Assembly (NCBI GenBank): GCA_028554645.1
Contig: JAQOOI010000063.1
Coordinates: forward strand, 62,001 to 126,000
Reading direction: 5' to 3'
DNA length: 64,000 nt
DNA from: Omphalotus guepiniiformis
Taxonomy: Eukaryota > Basidiomycota > Agaricomycetes > Agaricales > Omphalotaceae
Under the pieces are notes generated by a model that saw only the letters and a list, made by a program, of their open reading frames with translations, did not search any database and was not told where the DNA came from. Positions 25,681 to 38,182 of the stretch are shown here, piece after piece (within the stretch, counting starts at the first letter, position 1; each line of letters starts with the position of its first letter). The translations under genes and the position numbers were made by a program.

Positions 25681-28215
25681 AGGTAGAGAGTAATGTAGTA
25701 AGATATTTCGCGACATCGATGAACGCATGATATCCATGGACACAGAGCTGCTTTGGGCGCTTGAACGCTAGGCACGTATGAAGTAGTATTTCATTTCGTA
25801 GAAAAAATACACCGCAAGATTTCAATTTCAATATCTACCACTGCAAGCCGACTCCAATCCTTCAGTCCACTAGCAATCTATCAAACCGCAAATCCCTAAA
25901 GCCAAAAACCATCGTAAGCACCCAAAACTTGAACCCGAAACTATCAAGCACCGCAAGTACTCACCCCATTGACTCTAATATTCTGCCCAGTAATCCATGC
26001 CGCCGCAGGACTAGCCAGGAACGCAACGATAGGCGCAACCTCCTCCGGTAATCCAATCCTCTTGCTCGGCGCCAACCCTTTAATGATATTAATCAACTCA
26101 TCGGACTTTCCAGCGCGGAAGAGTTCCGTGTCAATAGGTCCGGGGGAGATGGTGTTCACTGTGTGGCCTTTTGCCCCGAGGTCTTTAGCTAGGACACGGG
26201 ACATCTGTTCAACTGCGCCTAGGAAGAGAATTGATATCAAATTGGTGGTGTAGAGAAAGAGATGGGGAAGGCAAGTACCTTTTGTCATTGCGTAGAGTAG
26301 ATAATTTGGCCCAATTGTCGACGCGAGCGTCAGCGATGTTGAGAAGAAAATGACCCTCCCGCCCGCTAAAGCAAAGCAAAGCAAGTGACCGTATACATTA
26401 ATCCTCAGCGAACCACGGAGAAGAAGGAACCACCACTCACACTCTGGGAACAGCCGTGCCGCCTTCTGAACCAGGAATAACGGGCCCTTCACATTTGTAT
26501 TAAAATGATGTTCATAAACCCCCTCGTCGACGCTCTCCAGTGTCCGTGAGCCCATCGTAGCAGCATTGAGCACCAAGACATCTAACTTCCCGAAGGCTTT
26601 CACCGTCTCATTGAGGAGATGCTCGCCACCTTGAATGGTACCCGCGTCAGCTTGAATAGCGATCGCGTCGCCTTTTCCAGTGGATTTTATCTCGCTGACA
26701 ATTTGGTCTGCGGAGGTGCCAGAGTTCATGTCTTTCAAGTCATGGGAGGATAAGGAGATAAGCGATCTTCGGATTGAATGGAGGGGGCGAAAACTTACAA
26801 TTAACAACTACTTTGGCGCCTTCTGATGCGAGACGAAGGGCGATGGAGGCGCCGATACCGCGCGAGGAGCCTGTGACGACGGCTACTTTGCCTGAGTAGA
26901 TCCGCAATAAGCATTAGCGTTATCGGATTTTTAGGTGGTGAAGTTTATACCTTCAAGAGATGTAGTCAACGCCTGGGAAGCCATAAGTCTTTGAATACTG
27001 TGGTTAGTGAATAGGAACTGATGAACTGGGAAGAGTGCGGATTAGATAGAAGAATCGGGAGATTATATGTAAATGATCCACTTACTTGAGTACCCAGGTT
27101 TTGGTGAAGCCTCATTCGATGTCAGGACACCTATTTATGCTATTGAAAACTCCCATGGAATTTTATCAACCTACTTAATCATCACCCCACCGGCGAGTGA
27201 CCATTAATGGTAACACTTACGATACACCTAACCCACTCATTTATTGGAGGCAACGGTCCTTTCGAACCCACTTGAAGTCCTGAGAGATAGCCATACGTAT
27301 ATCATCCAACCAATGACACGGATGGCCTCCGAGTCTCTTGACTCATACGATACACTCAGGATATTGGGATATCGCAAAGTTCTACCTTGGATCCGGGTCA
27401 ATTCCAAGAGACTGACCTCTGACCCTATCATCAGTGACTTTCAATGCTGACTCGGGGTTAATATCTCCTGAGACCATGACATAGTCCGCTCCTTTGTTTG
27501 AATACCGATTGCTTGGCTAGACCTACAGAGAGTTAACCTTGAGCACCGGATCTCTCAACAGGATTCATCCATGCTGACACCATTCGAATGAACTTACAAA
27601 CCTAAATCCTCTTCAAACCCCCGCCAATACCGATCTAAGACTCAATTCAGTTATTGACTCCGGAGCTCACAGAATGCAATACGCAAGCTCAAACGACGAA
27701 GGCAGAATACCGAGTGACGAATACCGTAGTGGTGACCCGGAGTGTAAGCCGGTACCTGCATAGCATTCCTGTCTCATCAGTCACGGAATAAGAAGGCTGC
27801 GGTTTTGAAATACTGACCCACCTGGACGCCGAAGGCTTTTCCATGTTTCCGAATGGTATTGGCTGGGCATTGGTGGAAGAAAAGACTTGCCGCGCGTCCA
27901 CGCGCTTGGTCGAGGCTGTATGTCGTGCCGGTCCGGCATATCATCCATTTTTCAAGTGACGTTCGAAGGTTCGAGTCTTCGTCGTTACCCAGCTGATTCC
28001 CTGCTGATTCCTGTCCTTTACATCCAATATCTTCGTATAAGCGTCAAGCATGTCCCCCGGAGAAAGACACTCGCTGAAGGATCTAAAACTATCTTGCTGA
28101 ATGCAGAAGGTTGCAGGCAGATTCGAGAGAAACATTTCCTTTCGGTGACGGCTGGCAGAGGTATATGCGCACACAATTCTTGCTCTTTCAAGTACACTAA
28201 ACCCACTGTCGGTAT
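25681..28215. repeat. Segmental duplication, unit 2 (contains SDR copy 2)
   Basis: Counterpart of 22537-25680, abutting it directly. Non-coding flanks align as well as the gene, including the promoter block before the ATG and the final segment near 28,139-28,210, so this was a DNA-level tandem duplication. Confidence 0.85.
25881..26984 (-). CDS. Short-chain dehydrogenase/reductase (SDR), copy 2
   Basis: Very close paralogue of the SDR gene at 22727-23834 with the same exon plan. The start is the ATG at 26984. TGSSRGIG, the [12 protein letters not shown] region, [18 protein letters not shown] and [13 protein letters not shown] are all present. After the last intron the protein ends VNGGFAV with a stop at 25881. 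Introns around the catalytic region are free of in-frame stops. Differences from copy 1 are mostly conservative, and no frameshift was seen, so both copies are probably functional. The promoter differs by about 15 extra bases just before the ATG. Confidence 0.85.
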
Positions 28216-30391
28216 CCTAGACCATGCTAGAACTTCGATTGAGCAGAAAGGCACAGCTTGATACTCCGGACGACTGGCACTCAATTCACTCAGTTACTGC
28301 AAACTTCAACTGGAACCACTAAATGTTTTGCATGGCAGACGCTGCGAGAGGAAATTCAGATTCATTCTCTTCTTCCTCAGCTTTTCGGGTAAATCCACCA
28401 TGAAAATTGGACCAGTGAAGACATACAAGAATACTGCTCTGCTGGTCAAGTTACGACCCTCCGTACGCCAGGAAGGTTACGAATTCTCAATATAGAGGGT
28501 GTGTATATGCGGTTGTGGATGACTCGGAGCGTGCTAATAACCCGACGTATTCGCTAGTGACACCGGCATCATCATTGTCCCTCCTCCAGCTCGTCAAACT
28601 CAAAATAGCCCGCGACCCTCTCGATGTCAGGTGTGGGAAGCAAGAGCAAGCACACGCTCCAGCGAGGAAGGAGTGTGCTGAAGGGTTGGGGAGGGCTGGG
28701 GGAAGCCGTTGGGTTATATATTTGGAATATTGGGTTGGAGAAGTTGGGGAGTGTTTCAACGAATGAGGATGCTGGTGGTACTGGTGGCTGATCCAACCCA
28801 GGTGGCTGGAAAACCAGATCAAACGAGGATAATTTCGGAATCGAGGTGGGTAAACGGTTTGCATATTCGGTTTTTTTCCAAGGGAGTCCATTTGTTTAAT
28901 ATCTCTCTTTCGTTTCTTGTTAGACTGCCCCTAACGCGGGGCTTCTTCGACTCTATTAAAGCATGCGGCACGGTTTTTTGATTCAGAAGAAACCAATTCG
29001 GTTCTTCGATAGGACATCAAGAGGGGTGGTTTTCATCTCCCGCGAGTTGAGCTTCTGAGTGGGTGGTATGTGTCGTGATCGTCTGTCCTGCTTCATTTCA
29101 GGCTTAATTCCATATACCGACCTACTCAGAATTCGACGAAACTCTAACAGCCCTCCGCTCCCTCCTCCCACAATCAGTCCTGAACTCGTATCTCTACCGC
29201 TCCCGTCCCTCTCCTTGCTCTCCGCAAGGCTCCTGTACAGTCGGAAGAAAAGAGGAGACTACCTACCAATGTATCTCCTCTTTGCATCCGAATCATATGC
29301 GGTATTCTGAAGTAGTACTCGTGTTCGGGCCCTAGCTTTCCTATCGCCTTGTTTCAGCGAGATTTGACCTCGAGGTTGAGATTGACGTTCTGTGATGTGC
29401 ATAAGTCCGCATGGATGTCCATGTTTCGGGGTTTAGGGCAAATGATAGGAAGAGGTCGCAGTGGGACGTTCTGATCATCGTCGTCGCCTTTCCTCTTTGC
29501 TCGCCACTTTTGTCATCAAAGTTGAAGGCACGATGATTCTGGGAGTATCTGATCATGATTCACAGAAATCGCTCGCTGATTGCCTTGAGGATTACACGTG
29601 CTGTAAGACGCTGTAAGTATCGCTACGTATCCTCCGCTATCCCTTGTTCTCGTTGAATCACGAAGAAGAAACTAGATTCCACGCCAATTCAGCCTTTCAT
29701 ACATGATTGCATCGCTGTCACATTAGATAGATGGATTGAATTGTCGTAGCTGTGTAGAGGTGCTCATAAGTAACGCGATAACAACGTGTCATTGTTCTTT
29801 TTTCCCCGAAAGGCCAGGAAACGCCCCATACCTACAGCTGTTTTCCCAACGACGGGCTACTTTGTATTCCAGTATAGTTGTAGCTAAAGTAAATGGATGT
29901 GTACTCGCAGGTACTCTTTACCTCTGGAGGCCCGAGTACGAGTTCTGAATCAAGGCTCCAAGACGCAACAGCCGATGATCACCAGTACACTGTGACCCGG
30001 TGCGCAGGCCTGAGCCTCGAGGCAAGCCTTGCGTTTAGGACTCATCCGGCAAAACGTGGAACAATGGCGGACATTGGCATGGTAAGTAACTACACAAACG
30101 TATGTACATACAAGGCATTATTATTATTATTGTATAATCTAGACGACCCTATCGAATTCCAGGTATTTAAGGAAGTCACCTTGCGGTTTTTAATTTCTCG
30201 TCCTCAACTCCCATCTCATCTTCTCGAGTCTCCATCTTCTTCCGAGTCCCTCGTTTTTTCGACGCTCGAGCTCTTGTGTGATACCTGCTTCTCGTCGTCT
30301 GTCTATCCCTTGTAGTCGTCGTCGCTGTCGTGGTTTTTGGAAGGAAAAGATCTTGAGTGCCGAAGAAGAAAAAGAACAGATAGAAGGAATC
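28216..30391. other. Gene-poor region
   Basis: Overlapping open frames occur on both strands near 28,487-28,891 and 29,059-29,310, but neither matches a family or a consistent exon structure. Polypyrimidine and Ser/Leu/Pro-rich translations here look like decayed or non-coding sequence. A small unrecognised gene cannot be excluded. Confidence 0.4.
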
Positions 30392-30986
30392 ATGTCGGAT
30401 GATATTATCGTACGTTTCTTCTCACTTTCTTGTCTATGGGGTGTGTACTCATGCATGGACAATGTAATGATACAGCCAGGTGACATTGTCGCTGTTAACA
30501 ATGGTTTGTCCGGTCGTCGTGAAGGTCTCGTCGTAGGGTCCCATATTGATTACGCTGTACGTGTTCAATCCCTCTACTCGACTTTCTTTTGTTCGGTGGA
30601 GATTTTCGGACGTTTTTCTGACTGTGTCTTTTGTTTTGCTTTCTTCGCTCCGTCTGTCCCTGGCGCCTGACTGTGTCACCCTATAACCTCTCACATTCAA
30701 TGTGATATAAAACACCTCGTTCTGTTCTCACCGGTGGTCATCTTTTATTCGTTCGGTCATTGCACTTCACAGGGTCGCCAGATTATCGAAGTCCAACTTG
30801 ATGCCGGGGATGTGTATCACGCTTGGTGAGTCTTCTCGTTAGTTACTACGGGATGGATCTTCGTCCTTACGCCGACATATCCATAGGTACCCAACCGTCA
30901 CCCGCGTTAAAAGGACTGTATCTTACAACCGTCCGACTATTGGAAGGTCAACAACAAGGACGGTCGAGAGAAGAATTTACTGGTGA
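30392..30986 (+). CDS. Small basic beta-rich protein, unknown function
   Basis: Four exons (30392-30409, 30476-30556, 30773-30825, 30887-30986) join in perfect phase to 83 residues. Key segments are PGDIVAVNNGLSGRREGLVV, GRQIIEVQLDAGDVYHAWYP and a basic tail TVTRVKRTVSYNRPTIGR. The alternating pattern and the GDIVAVN...GRREGLVVG start resemble SH3/KOW-like or Tudor-like small barrels, where a GD-V-x-x-n strand is followed by a Gly-rich turn. An in-frame ATG at 30278 could add 38 residues. No domain is recognised with confidence. The clean splicing to a compact protein with four codon-split-consistent joins argues for a real gene. Confidence 0.6.
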
Positions 30987-31982
30987 TACTCCCCCCCCTC
31001 CCCCCTCATTCTACCTACCCACCCACGCTCTTTGCATCCCCTCTTCCTCGGCTGGCGCGCGCGCATTATTTTCATGGACGGGGTCGCTCCACTGAAATCT
31101 TGAATTGACTCTGGAAACGAGTGTACGAGTACGAGCGGGTACGGGAGTCTGGCTACGATTGGTGTTGGATAACTAGCGCTCGGAGTTGGGCGGTCTTTGT
31201 GAAGACTGAACCCCCCCAGCCTTGAACTTGTATACTTTTTTGTAGTTCTTCGTGTGCGTTGTTTTGTCTTGAACGGAACCCATGGGACTTTTGTGCGTGT
31301 GCTGCGCTTGAAAGATATTGTATATATATATAGTGCATGATGCAGGGGGTATCTTCGTTTCGGGTAGTGCGTGCATGTAGAAAGAGGAGAGAGAGAAGTG
31401 ATTTTTTCGTATTCTGTGTTTGGTGGAACTCTCAGGTATCGTGTGTCGGTAAGTAGAAGTCGGGAGTTTGGTTATGTAGATTGTTTTCGTCGTATTGGAC
31501 TGGTATACATATCGTGTTCAGAATCGTTTCAGACTCTAGCAGGGATAGCGCCGATTTGTTCAATCAATTGCATGTCAGTCTGATGATGGCGCCTACAAGG
31601 AACTCAGTATACCACTAAACTACCGCCTGACACACTGAGGATTGTTTCATCAGTCTATCAGTCTATCACTGGCAAGCAGATTCGGGTATGGTAGATAAGA
31701 TAGAAGAAAGGAAAAGCATCCGACTCAGCGCCAGACTTCAGCAACGCGAGCGCTAGAGACTGAATGGAAGCTGCCATGACTTCGCAAGATGCCGGTGAGC
31801 TGTTGGGGGTTGACAGCTTCAATCAATTTCTCCCTTTCTTCCCGCTCTCACTCGTACTACCCTCACTAGTGTCAACGGTAAAGTGCCCTTCCTGCTGCAG
31901 ATTCCAGGGTGATTGTGCTTATGGCATGTTGTTTATATTGTAGAAAAGCATTTACAAGCTCTCAAACTCATATTCTATTCAA
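30987..31982. other. Intergenic region upstream of the NLR gene
   Basis: Contains a polyC/T-rich stretch after 30,987 and no recognised gene to about 31,750. From 31,770 there are possible upstream exons of the NLR gene (ATG at about 31,767 before TCGCAAGATGCCG and a GTGAG donor) that could not be tied to the body of the gene. Confidence 0.4.
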
Positions 31983-34900
31983 ATGGAAAATCCAGGTGGT
32001 GATTCTGTTGGAAATAGGTGCGTTATATTATACTGTTCAACATTCATAGACTCACCATGAGATCTAGGGTGAATATTCTACAAGACTCCTCCAACTTCAC
32101 TATCAACAATAGTCAATTTCTGACTGCTGGTCGTGATTTGAATTATAACTCAGCTTGTATGTCCACCTGCCATGATATGCTGATCTAACCATGACAAATA
32201 CTTCATTAGCAACTGATATCAAATCTGAGATTCTGAATTGGTTCAAAGCACCAAACCCAGCCACCAATTTTGGTACTGCTAGAGATAAGATGCAGCCAGG
32301 AACTGGTGGCTGGCTTCTTGCTCATGAAGAATTTATAAAGTGGAAAGAAAATGGAGGATTGCTGTGGTTGCAAGGAAAAGGTAGCTTGCTACACTCTATA
32401 GTATTACCATATAGTTGCTAACAATTTATAAGCTGGCTCTGGCAAAACATTTCTATGGTATGATCAATTTAAGTAATCTGCTAATAGTAGCTGCTAAGCT
32501 ATATTCTTTTAGTACTAATGTCATTGATGAGCTTCTAAAGGAATGTTTACCAAAACAAGCCTTTATGCTCCTGGGCCATTATTTTGATTCTCGTGCTGAA
32601 TCAAAGCAAACATATCGTGGTCTTCTTTTATCCTTGGCAGCTCAGCTTGTGGTGTACTTCCCTGAAGTTCCCACTGAGCTAAAACAGTTGTATGAGGAGG
32701 GAAAGAGATATGCTATTCATGAACCCTCTATCTCACAGCTTGAGAGTGTTCTGTACACTGTGCTTGGAGTTAGTTCAAGCAAACTCTCTATCTATATCAT
32801 GATAGATGCACTGGATGAATGCAGAGATGAGGAACATGACAAAGTGATAATATTCATAGAGAAATTGCTTGACCTAAGCAATATTCATCTATTTATCACC
32901 TGTCGTCTTGTAGCCCGCTGTTCAAAGTACAGGCATATCCTTGCTTTAGAAGCAGATATAGTTCAATATGACATTGGCACCTATCTTGATTCTGCAATAA
33001 TGACATTGCCAGTGATCAGAAGCAATGCATCTCTTATAGCAAAAGTAAAAGAGTCCTTGCTAGCAGGAGCTGATGGACAGTAAGCAACTTTATCTTTCTA
33101 AACCAATATAAAACTAATCAATATATACTATGATCCAGATTTAGGTGGATAGACTGCCAACTAACTACACTAAGAAAGTGTGGAACACCAAAGGCAGTAA
33201 GAAATGTACTGGAGAAATTTCCAGAAACACTGGAAAAGACATACATCAATGAGCTCAACAGCATTGAAGAACGTCACAGAGCTGAAGCCAAGCTCCTTCT
33301 TCAGTGGTTGACATTTTCATTTCAGCCTTTATCTGTCATGCAATGTCAGGATATTCTGGCAGTTGACTTGGAAGCATGGAAATTCTTTCCAGAAGAGAAA
33401 AGTCATGTACTTGGTGAAACACTGCACCTCATTTTTGGCTCTGTCCTAGTCACTATATCCTCAGAGCAGATAGTGCAGCTTGCTCATCACTCTGTAAAAG
33501 AGTTTCTAAGCTGTAACTATACTATGACACCTCCAGTGTTCTTTCAAATTGAAGCCCAGTTGGCCCATCAAGTGATCACCAAGACATGTACTATCTACCT
33601 TCTGCATTTCTGTGATGCAAAAATGGATGCATCACAGTCACAGCTGGATTATTTCTTGGCAGAATATGCAGCAGAATTTTGGACTAAGCATGGAGGTGAA
33701 ATCCAGGAGATGGACATCACACTTGTGCTGTTGTGCATCAGGCTATTAGAAAGATCATTATTGCAGCACTGGTTGAGAATATTTGATTCTAGAGATCCAT
33801 GGGATAGAGCAGAGCCATTCAATAATAAGAATCAAGCACAGTTATGTTATGCATCATTCTGTGAGATGAAAGATGTTGTGGCAAGGTTACTGGAAGATGG
33901 AGAAGATGTCAATGCTCAGGGTGGAAAGTATGGAAATGCCCTGCAGGCAGCTGCATTGAAGGGAAGTGAACCTGTGGTGAAGCTGCTTCTGGCATCAGGT
34001 GCAGATGTGAATGCTCAGGGTGGTTGGTATGGAAATGCCCTGCAGGCAGCTGCTTATAATGGAAGTGAGCCTGTGGTGAAGCTGCTTCTGGCATCAGGTG
34101 CAGATGTGAATGCTCAGGGTGGTTGGTATGGAAATGCCCTGCAGGGAGCTGCTTATAATGGAAGTGAGCCTGTGGTGAAGCTGCTTCTGGCATCAGGTGC
34201 AGATGTGAATGCTCAGGGTGGTTGGTATGGAAATGCCCTGCAGGCAGCTGCTTCTCAGGCAAGTGAGCCTGTGGTGAAGCTGCTTCTGGCATCAGGTGCA
34301 GATGTGAATGCTCAGGGTGGTTGGTATGGAAATGCCCTGCAGGCAGCTGCTTTTAATGGAACTGAGTCTGTGGTGAAGCTGCTTCTGGCATCAGGTGCAG
34401 ATGTGAATGCTCAGGGTGGTCAGTATGGAAATGCCCTGCAGGCAGCTGCTTTTAATGGAAGTGAGCCTGTGGTGAAGCTGCTTCTGGCATCAGGTGCAGA
34501 TGTGAATGCTCAGGGTGGACAGTATGGAAATGCCCTGCAGGCAGCTGCTTCTAAGAGACGTGAGTCTGTGGTGAAGCTGCTTCTGGCATCAGGTGCAGAT
34601 GTGAATGCTCAGGGTGGAGTGTATGGAAATGCCCTGCAGGCAGCTGCTTCTAAGGGAAGTGAGTCTGTGGTGAAGCTGCTTCTGGCATCAGGTGCAGATG
34701 TGAATGCTCAGGGTGGTCAGTATGGAAATGCCATGCAGGCAGCTGCTTATGAGGGAAGTGAGTCTGTGGTGAAGCTGCTTCTGGCATCAGGTGCAGATGT
34801 GAATGCCCAGGGTGGACAGTATGGAAATGCCCTCCAGGGAGCTGCTTCTAAGGGAAGGGAGTCTGTGGTGAAGCTGCTTCTGGCATCAGGTGCAGATGTG

Positions 34901-37900
34901 AATGCTCAGGGTGGTCAGTATGGAAATGCCATGCAGGCAGCTGCTTTTAATGGAAGTGAGTCTGTGGTGAAGCTGCTTCTGGCATCAGGTGCAGATGTGA
35001 ATGCTCAGGGTGGTCAGTATGGAAATGCCCTGCAGGCAGCTGCTTTTAATGGAACTGAGTCTGTGGTGAAGCTGCTTCTGGCATCAGGTGCAGATGTGAA
35101 TGCTCAGGGTGGACTGTATGGAAATGCCCTGCAGGCAGCTGCTTTTAATGGAAGTGAGTCTGTGGTGAAGCTGCTTCTGGCATCAGGTGCAGATGTGAAT
35201 GCTCAGGGTGGTCAGTATGGAAATGCCCTGCAGGCAGCTGCTTTTAATGGAACTGAGTCTGTGGTGAAGCTGCTTCTGGCATCAGGTGCAGATGTGAATG
35301 CTCAGGGTGGACTGTATGGAAATGCCCTGCAGGCAGCTGCTTCTAAGAGATGTGAGTCTGTGGTGAAGCTGCTTCTGGCATCAGGTGCAGATGTGAATGC
35401 TCAGGGTGGACAGTATGGAAATGCCCTGCAGGCAGCTGCTTCTAAGGGAAGTGAGTCTGTGGTGAAGCTGCTTCTGGCATCAGGTGCAGATGTGAATGCT
35501 CAGGGTGGAGAGTATGGAAATGCCCTCCAGGGAGCTGCTTATGAGGGAAGTGAGTCTGTGGTGAAGCTGCTTCTGGCATCAGGTGCAGATGTGAATGCCC
35601 AGGGTGGTCAGTATGGAAATGCCCTGCAGGGAGCTGCTTATAATGGAAGTGAGCCTGTGGTGAAGCTGCTTCTGGCATCAGGTGCAGATGTGAATGCTCA
35701 GGGTGGTTGGTATGGAAATGCCCTGCAGGCAGCTGCTTTTAATGGAAGTGAGCCTGTGGTGAAGCTGCTTCTGGCATCAGGTGCAGATCTGAATGCTCAG
35801 AGTGGAGTGTATGGAAATGCCCTGCAGGCAGCTGCTTATAATGGAAGTGAGCCTGTGGTGAAGCTGCTTCTGGCATCAGGTGCAGATGTGAATGCTCAGG
35901 GTGGTTGGCTTGGAAATGCCCTGCAGGCAGCTGCTTCTAAAGGAAGTGAGTCTGTGGTGAAGCTGCTTCTGGCATCAGGTGCAGATGTGAATGCTCAGGG
36001 TGGAGTGTATGGAAAGGCCATGCAGGCAGCTGCTTTTAATGGAAGTGAGCCTGTGGTGAAGCTGCTTCTGGCATCAGGTACAGATGTGAATGCTCAGGGT
36101 GGAGAGTATGGAAATGCCCTGCAGGCAGCTGCTTTAAATGGAAGTGAGTCTGTGGTGAAGGTGCTTCTGGCATCAGGTGCAGATGTGAATGCTCAGGGTG
36201 GAGAGTATGGAAATGCCCTGCAGGCAGCTGCTTGGAATGGAAGTGAGTCTGTGGTGAAGCTGCTTCTGGCATCAGGTGCAGATGTGAATGCTCAGGGTGG
36301 AGAGTATGGAAATGCCCTGCAGGCAGCTGCTTGGAATGGAAGTGAGTCTGTGGTGAAGGTGCTTCTGGCATCAGGTGCAGATGTGAATGCTCAGGGTGGA
36401 CAATATGGAAATGCCCTGCAGGCAGCTGCTTTAAATAGAAGTGGGTCTGTGGTGAAGCTGCTTCTGGCATCAGGTGCAGATGTGAATGCTCAGGGTGGAA
36501 CACATGGCAATGCTCTGCAGGCAGCTGCTTCTAAGAGACGTGAGTCTGTGGTGAAGCTGCTTCTGGCATCAGGTGCAGATGTGAATGCTCAGGGTGGAGT
36601 GTATGGAAATGCCCTGCAGGCAGCTGCTTCTAAGGGAAGTGAGTCTGTGGTGAAGCTGCTTCTGGCATCAGGTGCAGATGTGAATGCTCAGGGTGGTCAG
36701 TATGGAAATGCCATGCAGGCAGCTGCTTATGAGGGAAGTGAGTCTGTGGTGAAGCTGCTTCTGGCATCAGGTGCAGATGTGAATGCCCAGGGTGGACAGT
36801 ATGGAAATGCCCTCCAGGGAGCTGCTTCTAAGGGAAGTGAGTCTGTGGTGAAGCTGCTTCTGGCATCAGGTGCAGATGTGAATGCTCAGGGTGGTCAGTA
36901 TGGAAATGCCCTGCAGGCAGCTGCTTTTAATGGAAGTGAGCCTGTGGTGAAGCTGCTTCTGGCATCAGGTGCAGATGTGAATGCTCAGGGTGGTTGGTAT
37001 GGAAATGCCCTGCAGGCAGCTGCTTTTAATGGAACTGAGTCTGTGGTGAAGCTGCTTCTGGCATCAGGTGCAGATGTGAATGCTCAGGGTGGAGTGTATG
37101 GAAATGCCCTGCAGGCAGCTGCTTCTAAGGGAAGTGAGTCTGTGGTGAAGCTGCTTCTGGCATCAGGTGCAGATGTGAATGCTCAGGGTGGTCAGTATGG
37201 AAATGCCATGCAGGCAGCTGCTTTTAATGGAACTGAGTCTGTGGTGAAGCTGCTTCTGGCATCAGGTGCAGATGTGAATGCTCAGGGTGGTCAGTATGGA
37301 AATGCCCTGCAGGCAGCTGCTTTTAATGGAAGTGAGCCTGTGGTGAAGCTGCTTCTGGCATCAGGTGCAGATGTGAATGCTCAGGGTGGACTGTATGGAA
37401 ATGCCCTGCAGGCAGCTGCTTCTAAGAGACGTGAGTCTGTGGTGAAGCTTCTTCTGGCATCAGGTGCAGATGTGCATGCTCAGGGTGGAGAGTATGGAAA
37501 TGCCTTGCAGGCAGCTGCTGCTCATGGAAGTGAATCTGTGGTGAAGCTGCTTCTGGCATCAGGTGCAGATGTGAATGCTCAGGGTGGTCAGTATGGAAAT
37601 GCCATGCAGGCAGCTGCTTATGAGGGAAGTGAGTCTGTGGTGAAGCTGCTTCTGGCATCAGGTGCAGATGTGAATGCCCAGGGTGGACAGTATGGAAATG
37701 CCCTCCAGGGAGCTGCTTCTAAGGGAAGTGAGTCTGTGGTGAAGCTGCTTCTGGCATCAGGTGCAGATGTGAATGCTCAGGGTGGAGAGTATGGAAATGC
37801 CCTGCAGGCAGCTGCTTGGGATGGAAGTGAGTCTGTGGTGAAGCTGCTTCTGGCATCAGGTGCAGATGTGAATGCTCAGGGTGGAGTGTATGGAAATGCC

Positions 37901-38182
37901 CTGCAGGCAGCTGCTTTAAATGGAACTGAGTCTGTGGTGAAGGTGCTTCTGGCATCAGGTGCAGATGTGAATGCTCAGGGTGGACAGTATGGAAATGCCC
38001 TCCAGGGAGCTGCTTCAAATGGAAGTGAGTCTGTGGTGAAGCTGCTTCTGGCATCAGGTGCAGATGTGAATGCTCAGGGTGGAACACATGGCAATGCTCT
38101 GCAGGCAGCCACAAATGCTGGCTACAGGGCCATTGTACAACTGCTTCTACAATCAGGTGCAAGAATGAACAAAGAGCAATAG
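31983..38182 (+). CDS. NLR-type receptor: NACHT NTPase with 43 ankyrin repeats
   Basis: Fungal NLRs are STAND proteins thought to act in non-self recognition and regulated cell death. Six exons (31983-32017, 32068-32156, 32210-32380, 32433-32457, 32513-33079, 33139-38182) join to 1976 residues. A short N terminus (SSNFTINNSQFLTAGRDLNY) is followed by the NACHT core: Walker A LWLQGKAGSGKTFLC, split by two introns, and Walker B IYIMIDALDECRDEE. A winged-helix-like region (LLLQWLTFSFQPLSVMQCQD and AHHSVKEFLS) follows. The C terminus is 43 ankyrin units of exactly 33 residues (consensus QGGxYGNALQAAAxxGSExVVKLLLASGADVNA in two pieces), then a diverged cap ending RMNKEQ. No known N-terminal effector domain was found; an upstream exon near 31,767 might add residues. 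The whole gene is strikingly poor in CG dinucleotides. Confidence 0.88.
33903..38160 (+). repeat. Tandem array of 43 ankyrin-coding 99-bp units
   Basis: Every unit is 99 bases and nearly identical at DNA level (for example CTGCTTCTGGCATCAGGTGC recurs throughout). Differences concentrate at a few codons: the residue after QGG (W, Q, V, L, E, K or T), the two residues after AAA, and S/P before VV. Longer blocks recur, for instance 34,540-34,860 and 36,520-36,840. Confidence 0.95.

Noticed and set aside
28487..28891. Overlapping open frames on both strands (134 and 83 residues)
   Set aside because: No family match, no consistent intron signals, and composition like surrounding non-coding DNA.
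29059..29310. Open frame of 83 residues rich in Leu, Ser and Pro
   Set aside because: Not recognisable, no upstream or downstream exons that fit; could be a relic but cannot be supported.
33903..38160. Tandem array as a possible CRISPR or satellite
   Set aside because: Units encode canonical ankyrin repeats in one open frame joined to a NACHT domain; there are no repeat-spacer boundaries.
33909..38162. Long minus-strand open frames full of HSHLHLMPEAASPQ repeats inside the NLR array, and similar ones at 50,314-50,949
   Set aside because: They are the antisense reading of the 99-bp ankyrin units; a repeat with length divisible by three keeps any stop-free frame open. No start, splice or family support.
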